DNA of 5,712 bases. Source: Minisyncoccota bacterium. Its GTDB lineage: Bacteria > Patescibacteriota > Minisyncoccia > SW-4-49-11. This document shows, one piece after another, positions 1-5,384 of this stretch (position 1 is the first letter of the stretch; every line of letters begins with the position of its first letter). The notes under the pieces were generated by a model. That model did no database searches, was not told the origin of the DNA, and saw only the letters and a list, made by a program, of their open reading frames with translations. Both the position numbers and the translations under genes were made by a program. The stretch spans positions 1-5,712 of the forward strand of contig JAHEOE010000007.1 in the NCBI GenBank assembly GCA_018609785.1, given 5' to 3'.

Positions 1-1
1 A

Positions 2-310
2 AATAAGTTTAAGTCTTTCTGCCATAATTACCATAAAGATCCACGATTACGTTCGTGGATAACAACTAAAAAACTCTATAACATTCGTACCTGGAATGAA
101 TTTTTGGGTCTTCAAGAGAGAGCAGATCCGTATCCCACATTGGAAGAAGCTCGAAAAGGATGGTTCAATTTGGTAGAGACTTTGGAGATTCCAAATAAGT
201 TTAAGTCTTTCTGCCATAATTACCATAAAGATCCACGATTACGTTCGTGGATAACAACTAAAAAACTCTATAATATCCGTACCTGGAAACAATTTCTAGG
301 TGACGAATAA
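2..310 (+). CDS. C-terminal part of a tandem 64-residue repeat protein (5' partial)
   Basis: The reading frame is open from the left edge to a TAA at 308-310 and gives 102 residues. It has no convincing start here, so the gene begins upstream; the TTG at 104 is an internal leucine codon. One repeat boundary pair is visible. The block starting NKFKSFCHNYHKDPRLRSW recurs exactly 64 residues later, and between the copies lies a segment containing DPYPTLEEARKGWFNLVETL. Each unit ends in a W-x-x-FLG motif (WNEFLG, then WKQFLG), and the protein stops three residues after the last FLG (residues DE follow the G-equivalent). The pattern Y-P-T-x-E-E-A, then D-P-R-L, then W-x-x-F-L-G resembles, from memory, the short repeat unit found beside some phage-type integrases and in multi-repeat bacterial proteins. 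That family assignment is tentative and unchecked. No catalytic motif is visible, and function is unknown. The gene is AT-rich (about 33% GC in two 60-base samples) compared with rsmH and ends in a strong terminator, so it is a separate transcription unit from the dcw operon. Confidence 0.8.
   Translation, partial: NKFKSFCHNYHKDPRLRSWITTKKLYNIRTWNEFLGLQERADPYPTLEEARKGWFNLVETLEIPNKFKSFCHNYHKDPRLRSWITTKKLYNIRTWKQFLGDE
39..60. repeat. Inverted repeat inside repeat unit, copy 1
   Basis: Perfect 8-bp arms, ATCCACGA and TCGTGGAT, flank a 6-nt loop (TTACGT). The dyad lies in the codons for D-P-R-L-R-S-W-I, the best conserved part of the repeat. Confidence 0.6.
231..252. repeat. Inverted repeat inside repeat unit, copy 2
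   Basis: Identical copy of the dyad at 39-60, carried along by the 192-bp tandem repeat: 8-bp arms and the same 6-nt loop. Confidence 0.6.
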
Positions 311-333
311 ATTACATCACGCGCTATCTCCCC

Positions 334-365
334 CCCCCTTACCTCGGTAAGGGGGTTTTTATTTT
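334..365 (+). terminator. Intrinsic terminator of the repeat-protein gene
   Basis: A 9-bp stem pairs CCCCCTTAC (334-342) with GTAAGGGGG (347-355) around a CTCG tetraloop, followed by TTTTTATTTT (356-365). It starts 23 nt after the stop codon of the repeat gene. The stem sits at the end of a run of nine C (330-338), of which only five pair. It separates the upstream gene from the mraZ promoter. Confidence 0.92.
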
Positions 366-380
366 GGAGGCCGATGTTTC

Positions 381-393
381 TTCCTCCGAGGAA
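381..393. promoter_or_regulatory. 13-bp palindrome upstream of the mraZ promoter
   Basis: TTCCTC, one central C, then GAGGAA form a perfect 6-1-6 dyad. It ends 8 nt before the -35 element, a position suited to a DNA-binding regulator. No regulator is known for it, so the operator role is a guess. Confidence 0.3.
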
Positions 394-401
394 CCATTTC
401 C

Positions 402-430
402 TTGACAGGGGGAACAGAGGGGTATAACAT
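402..430 (+). promoter_or_regulatory. Sigma70-like promoter of the mraZ operon
   Basis: A perfect TTGACA -35 box lies at 402-407. The best -10 match is TATAAC (423-428, 5/6 match, 15-bp spacer). The overlapping TAACAT (425-430, 4/6) would give the ideal 17-bp spacer. Transcription would start near 435-437, about 45 nt before the mraZ ATG. The promoter follows the upstream terminator and no other gene lies between, so it is the likely main promoter of the whole operon. The putative MraZ boxes overlap its -10 region. Confidence 0.75.
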
Positions 431-463
431 GGGGATAAGTGGTACAAAGTGGTGAGCAGTGGT
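427..463 (+). promoter_or_regulatory. Putative MraZ operator: boxes at 10-bp spacing
   Basis: TGG occurs at 430, 440, 450 and 460, an exact 10-bp period. The last three boxes are strong: AAGTGGT (437-443), AAGTGGT (447-453) and CAGTGGT (457-463). The first (427-433, ACATGGG) is degenerate. MraZ is known to bind direct repeats of this kind in its own promoter: TGGG-type boxes in E. coli and AAAGTG-type boxes in Mycoplasma, both one helical turn apart. The array runs from the -10 element through the presumed transcription start, so binding would be expected to block or tune transcription. The operator role is inferred from position and pattern. Confidence 0.8.
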
Positions 464-479
464 AAATCAATGCTCGGTC

Positions 480-911
480 ATGTTCATTGGAGAATATACG
501 CATAGTTTTGATCAGAAAGGGCGCATCGCCCTTCCGCGGAAGTTTCGAGAAGAACTTTCGCACGGGCTTGTGGTAACGAAGGGACTGGATACCTGTCTCT
601 TTGTGTACACCCTGGAAGAATGGAAAAAACTTGCCGAGCAATTGAGTAACCTGCCGCTCAGTCAAAAACACAGCCGCGCCTTTGCCCGCCATATGCTCGC
701 GGGAGCAATGGACTTTACCCCGGACAAACAGGGACGTATACTCATTCCGGATTATCTGCGCTCCTACGCGGGACTTGGCAAACAGGCCGTTATCGCAGGG
801 CTCTTCACGCGGCTGGAAATTTGGGATCTGGAGAAATGGAACACATACAAAACACAAACCGAAGCGGACAGTACCGAAATCGCGGAACAACTCGGAGATT
901 TGGGCGTATGA
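480..911 (+). CDS. mraZ: Transcriptional regulator MraZ
   Basis: This 143-residue protein is the normal size for MraZ, the AbrB-fold DNA-binding protein that heads dcw clusters and regulates its own operon as a ring-shaped oligomer. Both family half-repeats are present: DQKGR (residues 11-15, followed by IALPRKFR) and DKQGR (82-86, followed by ILIPDYLR). The N-terminus MFIGEY is typical of the family. The ATG at 480 is preferred over the in-frame GTG at 459, because the family starts at MFxGEY and the GTG lies inside the last operator box. No good Shine-Dalgarno sequence precedes 480, and the next upstream ATG (470) is out of frame. The stop overlaps the rsmH start (ATGA, 908-911), so the two are likely translationally coupled. 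The adjacent box array fits autoregulation. The acidic C-terminal tail is unremarkable. Confidence 0.95.
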   Translation: MFIGEYTHSFDQKGRIALPRKFREELSHGLVVTKGLDTCLFVYTLEEWKKLAEQLSNLPLSQKHSRAFARHMLAGAMDFTPDKQGRILIPDYLRSYAGLGKQAVIAGLFTRLEIWDLEKWNTYKTQTEADSTEIAEQLGDLGV

Positions 912-1828
912 GACAGGAATTCACCGCAACACAGACACCGGCACACACGCCTGTTATGGTGGAAGAGTGTATGGATATGCTCTCTTTGACTAATGGCGGT
1001 GTTTTTGTAGACGCCACGTTAGGCGCCGGCGGGCATACGCGGGCCATGCTTGAGCGTGTCTCCAATGCCACGATTATTGGCATTGACGCAGATGAACAAG
1101 CCATTGAACATGCGAAAGAAACCATGCCCGAAACCGAGAACACTGTTCGCTTCTTCCACGCGTATTTTGCTGATATTGCAACCGTGTTAATCGAAGCGGG
1201 TATTGACGGAGTGGACGGAATTTTGGCCGACCTCGGGGTCTCGTCTTTTGCATTGGACACGCCCGAGCGGGGCTTCAGTTTCAAAGAAGACGGACCGTTG
1301 GACATGCGCTTTAATTCCGAATCCGACGCGCTCACGGCCGCGGATATCATCCATTCCTATTCGGAAAAGGAATTGGCAGAGCTGTTTTCCGCTCTCGGCG
1401 ACGAACCGTTTGCCTATCCCATCGCTCGCAATATTGCCGCCCGGCGTTCGAAAGAATATCCGCAAACCACCACCGAGCTTGCCAAAATTGTTAGGGACAG
1501 CGTCCCACCCAAGGTGAAGTATGGTCGGATTCATCCGGCCACGCGCGTGTTCCAGGCGCTTCGGATGAAGGTAAACGGTGAACTCGAGCAATTGGAACGC
1601 TTTCTTTTCGACGCAATGGGGCGTTTACATCCGGGAGGGCGGTTGGCGGTGATTTCTTTTCATTCCGGTGAGGATCGTATTGTGAAGCATACATTCCGAA
1701 ATATGGCTGACCGTGAAGAAGGAGAAATCGTGACCCCAAAGCCGATTATCCCGACGGATACGGAGCAACGCGCCAATGTTCGCTCTCGGAGCGCGAAACT
1801 GCGAGTGATACAAAAATATAATTCCTGA
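908..1828 (+). CDS. rsmH: 16S rRNA (cytosine(1402)-N(4))-methyltransferase RsmH
   Basis: RsmH (MraW) uses S-adenosylmethionine to methylate N4 of C1402 in the decoding centre of 16S rRNA. The 306-residue length is normal. Visible signatures are HTPVMVEE (13-20), the SAM-binding loop DATLGAGGHT (35-44), IIGIDAD (56-62), the family block ADLGVSS with ERGFSF and DGPLDMRF (107-135), RVFQALRMKVNGEL (213-226), ISFHSGEDRIVK (249-260) and RSRSAKLR (292-299). In ISFHSGEDR a glycine replaces the usual leucine (HSLEDR). The ATG at 908 is chosen because GGAGAT at 894-899 is a well-placed ribosome-binding site and the ATGA overlap with mraZ suggests coupling. A longer frame from 821 would run deep into mraZ. 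This is the second gene of the operon, as in most dcw clusters. It is GC-richer (55-63% in two 60-base samples) than the flanking genes. Confidence 0.97.
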   Translation: MRQEFTATQTPAHTPVMVEECMDMLSLTNGGVFVDATLGAGGHTRAMLERVSNATIIGIDADEQAIEHAKETMPETENTVRFFHAYFADIATVLIEAGIDGVDGILADLGVSSFALDTPERGFSFKEDGPLDMRFNSESDALTAADIIHSYSEKELAELFSALGDEPFAYPIARNIAARRSKEYPQTTTELAKIVRDSVPPKVKYGRIHPATRVFQALRMKVNGELEQLERFLFDAMGRLHPGGRLAVISFHSGEDRIVKHTFRNMADREEGEIVTPKPIIPTDTEQRANVRSRSAKLRVIQKYNS

Positions 1829-1833
1829 CACAT

Positions 1834-2115
1834 ATGAAATCTCGAGCATCAATCTTACCGATCTTATGTGGAATTTGCCTGCTATTTGGGGTCTTGTTCT
1901 TATATGAAAGTCAGCAGGGGAGTTTGCAGGGCAAAAAGATGGATGCCATAACCGAGAAAAAACAGAATCTGAAAGCGGAGCATACCATGCTTTCGGCTGA
2001 AACAAGTCGCAAACGAGGGACAAGCGGGTTGAATGATGATACACTGACTGAAGATATGACTCAAGCTGATTTTGTCCATCTTGAAGTTACCAATACTGTT
2101 GCAAAGGAGGAGTAA
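1834..2115 (+). CDS. ftsL: FtsL-like small division membrane protein
   Basis: This 93-residue protein has a very short basic N-terminus (MKSR), one hydrophobic segment (about residues 6-24) and a charged, extracytoplasmic stretch. The Lys/Glu-rich part (about 33-60) could form a short coiled coil. That is the layout of FtsL, the bitopic protein that joins FtsQ/DivIB and FtsB/DivIC and activates FtsW-FtsI at the septum. FtsL sequences diverge strongly, so the call rests on topology and on the slot between rsmH and ftsI where ftsL normally sits. The predicted coiled coil is short, and the C-terminal third is acidic and lacks an obvious heptad pattern. The gene starts 5 nt after the rsmH stop, with no clear Shine-Dalgarno sequence, so it probably relies on termination-reinitiation from rsmH. 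The 3' end carries the ribosome-binding site of ftsI. Confidence 0.7.
   Translation: MKSRASILPILCGICLLFGVLFLYESQQGSLQGKKMDAITEKKQNLKAEHTMLSAETSRKRGTSGLNDDTLTEDMTQADFVHLEVTNTVAKEE
2104..2112 (+). promoter_or_regulatory. Ribosome-binding site of ftsI
   Basis: AAGGAGGAG is the strongest Shine-Dalgarno match in the operon. It overlaps the last codons of the FtsL-like gene and lies 12 nt before the ftsI ATG (2125), somewhat far. A second, weaker GGAGA (2118-2122) is only 2 nt from the ATG. Confidence 0.6.
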
Positions 2116-2124
2116 TCGGAGAAT

Positions 2125-3978
2125 ATGGCGCGCGCACGTTCCGCTTCTCATAAGTCTGTAGTCTCTCGTATTCGGGTAGGTGTTTTTATCTTGGGAATTT
2201 TAGTGTTATTGGGAAGTCTGTTTACCCAAATCGTTGTTCTTCAGGTGGTGAACGGAGATGAATATGCGGATATGGCTATGAAGCAACAGGTGGATACCCG
2301 GACGCTTCTTGGCAAACGAGGTGATATTTACTTTCGGAATCTGTCCGAAAATAATCGTGTGCTGGCCGCTGTAGATAGTGTTGCCTATGATATTATTCTT
2401 AGTCCCGCTCGTTTGACGAATGTTGAAGATCCGGACAAAGCGCGTAAGGAAGTGGCCACTGTTCTTTCCGATAATCTTTCCGAAGTGTCCGAGTCTGATG
2501 TACGTGAAGTACTGCAAAATAAAACCGATCCGTGGGTGCGATTTGCCAAAAATATTGATGCTCAACAGATCGAACAAATTAAGGAACACAATCTAAGTGG
2601 CGTCGGGTTTCGTCGTCAATTGAGTCGTATGTACCCCAATGAAGAATTGGGCGCGCATGTGCTGGGATTTGTGCGTTCTCAAAACGAAGACGGACAGATT
2701 GAACGTTTGGGACAATACGGAGTGGAGCAATCGTATCAGACCGCTTTACAGGGGAAGTCCGGGTATGAAAAGCGCCGAACAACGTTGAGTGATATTTGGG
2801 TTTCCAGTCACGAACGTGAACTGAAACAACCCGAAAACGGCGATAATCTCGTACTGTCGGTTGATCAGAATGTCCAATACCAATTGGAAAAGACCCTACA
2901 AGACGTTTATGAAGAACAAGAGGCTAAGCAAGCGTTTGGCGCCATTATGAACCCTCAAACCGGAGAGATTTACGCCATGGCCAAACAGCCCTCTTTTAAT
3001 CCAAGTACGTATGGTAATGTAGAGGATTCCGGGCGGTATCTCAATCCTCTCATAAATTCTCGCTTTGAGCCCGGTTCTATTTTCAAACCCTTAACTATGG
3101 CTATTGGTCTCGACACCAATAGTATTACCCCGACAACCACTTATGAAGATACGGGTGAATCTACCTTCGGGAGTGCGACCATCCGCAATGTCTGGGACGA
3201 ACCGCAAGGCACGCAAACCATGACTGAAGTGCTCGAAAAGTCTTTAAACACCGGAACCATTTTTGTTCAAGAACAGGTTGGAGATTCTCAATTCCGTAAA
3301 TATGTTCGTTCTTTTGAAATAAATCAGCCAACCGAAATTGATTTACCGGCGGAAATACGCGGAAATATCAGCAATCTTTCTCCGCAAAACATCAAGACGG
3401 AACAACAGCGAAATGTTCAGTTCGCCACCGCTTCGTTCGGGAAAGGAATTACCGTTACCCCGATTCGGATGCTGACCGCCTTTTCGGCTATCGTGAACGA
3501 CGGTGTCATGCCTCAACCTCACATTCTCAAAAAACGTATATCCGAGGGAGGAGAGACTCACAACCCCGATTTTACTGATGATAACCAGCAAATTTTCAGT
3601 GAAGAAACCGCGGATACCCTCGCCGAAATGCTGGTAAGTGTAGTGGATAACGGGTTTGGCGAGAACGCGGCTGTGAAAGGCTACCGCATCGGAGGGAAGA
3701 CAGGGAGTTCGGAAAAAACCATTGAAGATCCGAAAGATCTTGTTGAGGGAAATGATGCTTATTCCGAAGACCGCACCGTACACTCCTTTATTCAATTCGC
3801 GAGCCTTGAGAACCCCAAATATGTTATGCTGTTGAGTGTGGATGAACCCAAAGGGCAATATGCCAATCGTACCGTTGTCGCACCGGCGGGGGAGTTAAAC
3901 AAATACTTAGTGAATTATTTTGATATTCAACCCGATCGACAGACCGAACCATCGCAAGAAACCAAAGACCAATCATGA
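2125..3978 (+). CDS. ftsI: Peptidoglycan D,D-transpeptidase FtsI (class B PBP)
   Basis: This protein cross-links septal peptidoglycan by D,D-transpeptidation and is anchored in the membrane facing outward. The 617 residues are in the usual range. A basic cytoplasmic N-terminus (1-17) leads into one membrane segment (about 18-40). The dimerisation/pedestal domain follows, with KRGDIYFRN (64-72), LGAHVLGFV (175-183) and GVEQSYQTALQG (199-210). The transpeptidase domain starts near NLVLSVDQNVQ (241-251). Its active-site motifs are all present: S318-I-F-K321 (nucleophile and general base) in EPGSIFKP, S373-L-N375, and K525-T-G527. The KTG motif is followed by serines (KTGSS) where many FtsI proteins have KTGTA. 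No PASTA domains follow; the protein ends in a hydrophilic tail (about 602-617). The start at 2125 follows the FtsL-like gene by 9 nt. The stop overlaps the murF start. Its position after ftsL favours the division enzyme FtsI over an elongation PBP2. Confidence 0.95.
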   Translation: MARARSASHKSVVSRIRVGVFILGILVLLGSLFTQIVVLQVVNGDEYADMAMKQQVDTRTLLGKRGDIYFRNLSENNRVLAAVDSVAYDIILSPARLTNVEDPDKARKEVATVLSDNLSEVSESDVREVLQNKTDPWVRFAKNIDAQQIEQIKEHNLSGVGFRRQLSRMYPNEELGAHVLGFVRSQNEDGQIERLGQYGVEQSYQTALQGKSGYEKRRTTLSDIWVSSHERELKQPENGDNLVLSVDQNVQYQLEKTLQDVYEEQEAKQAFGAIMNPQTGEIYAMAKQPSFNPSTYGNVEDSGRYLNPLINSRFEPGSIFKPLTMAIGLDTNSITPTTTYEDTGESTFGSATIRNVWDEPQGTQTMTEVLEKSLNTGTIFVQEQVGDSQFRKYVRSFEINQPTEIDLPAEIRGNISNLSPQNIKTEQQRNVQFATASFGKGITVTPIRMLTAFSAIVNDGVMPQPHILKKRISEGGETHNPDFTDDNQQIFSEETADTLAEMLVSVVDNGFGENAAVKGYRIGGKTGSSEKTIEDPKDLVEGNDAYSEDRTVHSFIQFASLENPKYVMLLSVDEPKGQYANRTVVAPAGELNKYLVNYFDIQPDRQTEPSQETKDQS

Positions 3979-5279
3979 AGAAGTTTATCCGATCTGTATT
4001 GACCAACCTTGTCCGCGGTATTCTGGAGCGACATAGCCCCGAAATTATCGGTATTACGGGCAATGTCGGGAAAACCACTACTCGTGCCGTATTGGAAGAG
4101 TATCTTACTCGGACCGAACAGAACGTACGCGCTTCCCGGGAAAATTACAACACCGATTGGGGAGTGATTTTTACGATCATCGGCGTCGAACCGCCGGGGA
4201 GAAATCCGTTCAGATGGGGAAGCGTAATCTTCAAAGCTTTCCAAATTCGCTATCTTACTTCGGAGTATCCGGATGTATTGGTTTTGGAAGTGGGGATTGA
4301 TGCGCCGGGAGATATGGATGCGTTTGTGGATCTTTTGTATCTTGATGTTGTTATTTTGACAAATATCGGTACGCATCCCGTACACAAGGAATTCTTTACG
4401 GATGCCAAAGCTGTGGCCAAAGAAAAATTGAAACTCGTTGACGCGCTTACCCCGGACGGGACTCTTATTTATAACGCTGACGAACCACACTTTGCTCATC
4501 TCAAGCGCAGGCGTAACAGTACCGGCACGATTTTGACGTTCGGGACAGGCGAGGAAGCGGATTTCCGGGCCGGTTCCGTCAGTCAGTCGTTGGCCTGGGA
4601 ATCCGAGCGTGAGGAAGTCCACGGTTCCGCCCTGGTGCCGTATCTTTCGTTTACGGTTAAGCATCGACGCGCAAGTCTGCCGATGGATGTACCGTATCTC
4701 TTTGTCGAATCCCAGGTATATGTCGTTTTGCCGACCATTGCCTATGCCGTTACGAAAGGAGCCAATATGGTTAATATCAACGATGCTCTTTCTGTTCCGC
4801 CCACACCCGGAAGGCTTAGATTCTTGGAGGGTGTTTCCGGTTCGGTGCTTATTGATGATACGTACAACGCCGCGCCCGCAGCTATGAAGCAAGCGTTGAA
4901 TGTTTTTACCGCGCTGGATACCTCTGATGCGCGTTGTATTGCGATTCTTGGGGATATGAAAGAATTGGGCGAAGATGAAGTTGAGATTCACACGAGCTTG
5001 GTCGAGACGGTTAAAGCGAACGCAGATGTGTTTGTCGGCGTAGGAGATCTGATGCACAGCCTTTACGCGGAATTGGCAGAGGAACCATTGATGGAGACGC
5101 ACTGGTTCGCCACCTCCGAAGAAGCCGCCGAGTGGGCCGGATCACAAATCACCGGAGATGACATTATTCTTGTCAAAGGGTCTCAGAGCATGCGTATGGA
5201 ACGGGTAGTCAAAGCAGTGATGAAGCATCCGGACCGTGCTAAAGATCTGCTGGTCAGACAAAGCGGGAAGTGGGCTTAA
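3975..5279 (+). CDS. murF: MurF-type ligase lacking the N-terminal domain
   Basis: MurF uses ATP in the cytoplasm to join D-Ala-D-Ala to UDP-MurNAc-tripeptide. The ATP-binding loop TGNVGKTTT lies at residues 28-36. Next come ENYNTDWG (57-63 region), the LEVGIDAPGDMD stretch (104-115), TNIGTHPVH (129-137), and a probable carbamylated lysine at K151 in AKEKLKLV. The C-terminal MurF marks are IDDTYNAAP (293-301), LGDMKELG (325-332) with H339, and LVKGSQSMRME (399-409). DDTYNAAP has alanine where MurF usually has asparagine (YNANP). At 434 residues it is near family length only because the middle and C-terminal domains are complete: the P-loop normally follows an N-terminal UDP-substrate domain of about 80-100 residues, absent here. 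An in-frame TGA at 3921-3923 rules out a long upstream extension. The ATGA overlap with ftsI (3975-3978) implies coupled translation, and no strong Shine-Dalgarno sequence is seen. The C-terminal marks argue against MurC, MurD or MurE. The exact substrate is inferred. Confidence 0.87.
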   Translation: MKKFIRSVLTNLVRGILERHSPEIIGITGNVGKTTTRAVLEEYLTRTEQNVRASRENYNTDWGVIFTIIGVEPPGRNPFRWGSVIFKAFQIRYLTSEYPDVLVLEVGIDAPGDMDAFVDLLYLDVVILTNIGTHPVHKEFFTDAKAVAKEKLKLVDALTPDGTLIYNADEPHFAHLKRRRNSTGTILTFGTGEEADFRAGSVSQSLAWESEREEVHGSALVPYLSFTVKHRRASLPMDVPYLFVESQVYVVLPTIAYAVTKGANMVNINDALSVPPTPGRLRFLEGVSGSVLIDDTYNAAPAAMKQALNVFTALDTSDARCIAILGDMKELGEDEVEIHTSLVETVKANADVFVGVGDLMHSLYAELAEEPLMETHWFATSEEAAEWAGSQITGDDIILVKGSQSMRMERVVKAVMKHPDRAKDLLVRQSGKWA

Positions 5280-5345
5280 CATCTTGACTGTATTGAGGAG
5301 AAAGAAGGGGGTAAAGGATGCGTAAATCATTTTAACCTATAGAAA
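5280..5345 (+). other. Convergent spacer with purine tract and mini-ORF
   Basis: After the murF stop lies a purine-rich tract (5295-5312), then ATG-CGT-AAA-TCA-TTT-TAA (5318-5335), which would encode MRKSF. GAAGGGGG (5304-5311) lies 6 nt upstream of this ATG as a possible ribosome-binding site. TGAGGAGAA (5294-5302) is complementary to 5349-5357, the left arm of the following hairpin. No promoter is convincing. Translation of the mini-ORF is unproven and may be chance. Confidence 0.25.
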
Positions 5346-5375
5346 AACTTCTCCTCATCTGTGAGAGGAGAAGTT
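5341..5375 (-). terminator. Intrinsic terminator, minus strand (possibly also + strand)
   Basis: An 11-bp perfect stem pairs 5346-5356 (AACTTCTCCTC) with 5365-5375 (GAGGAGAAGTT) around an 8-nt loop. Read on the minus strand the hairpin runs into a T-rich tract (TTTTTCTAT, from 5347 downwards), which makes a good terminator 9 nt after the stop of the minus-strand gene. On the plus strand the following bases (AAGATTTGATT) form only a weak U-tract, so termination of the murF transcript here is likely but less certain. Confidence 0.8.
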
Positions 5376-5384
5376 AAGATTTGA

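Larger units (their letters stand above)
1..287 (+). repeat. 192-bp tandem coding repeat, near-identical copies
   Basis: Bases 1-95 recur at 193-287 with a period of 192 bp. The two 95-base stretches differ at only two places (82/274 and 85/277), and both changes are synonymous (AAC/AAT, ATT/ATC). Past 95/287 the copies diverge in the last codons before the stop. The first copy begins at the window edge, so more units probably lie upstream. Such identity points to recent duplication or gene conversion between units. Confidence 0.93.

Noticed and set aside
104..310. A 68-residue ORF starting at TTG 104 as a complete small gene
   Set aside because: The same frame is open to the left edge and the upstream part is a copy of the downstream repeat, so TTG 104 is an internal codon of a longer gene.
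1..310. CRISPR-like or mobile repeat array at the left edge
   Set aside because: The repeat is 192 bp, in frame and protein-coding, with no short regular spacers and no transposase or terminal inverted repeats.
459..479. GTG at 459 as the mraZ start
   Set aside because: It lies within the last MraZ-type box, has no ribosome-binding site, and adds seven residues before the conserved MFIGEY start.
339..890. A 183-residue ORF antisense to mraZ
   Set aside because: It is a shadow of mraZ and also runs across the operon promoter and terminator; no recognisable domain or start signal.
821..907. rsmH starting at 821
   Set aside because: That start would overlap mraZ by about 90 nt and add residues absent from the family. 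ATG 908 has GGAGAT upstream and a 4-nt overlap.
3343..3858. A 171-residue ORF antisense to ftsI
   Set aside because: It covers the conserved transpeptidase codons on the other strand and shows no family motif of its own.
3927..5102. A 391-residue ORF antisense to murF
   Set aside because: It is long but fully opposite a well-supported murF gene; the translation shows no known motif and reads as a reverse-frame shadow.
5284..5289. TTGACT as a -35 box of a promoter after murF
   Set aside because: No -10 hexamer lies at a suitable distance, and no plus-strand gene follows.
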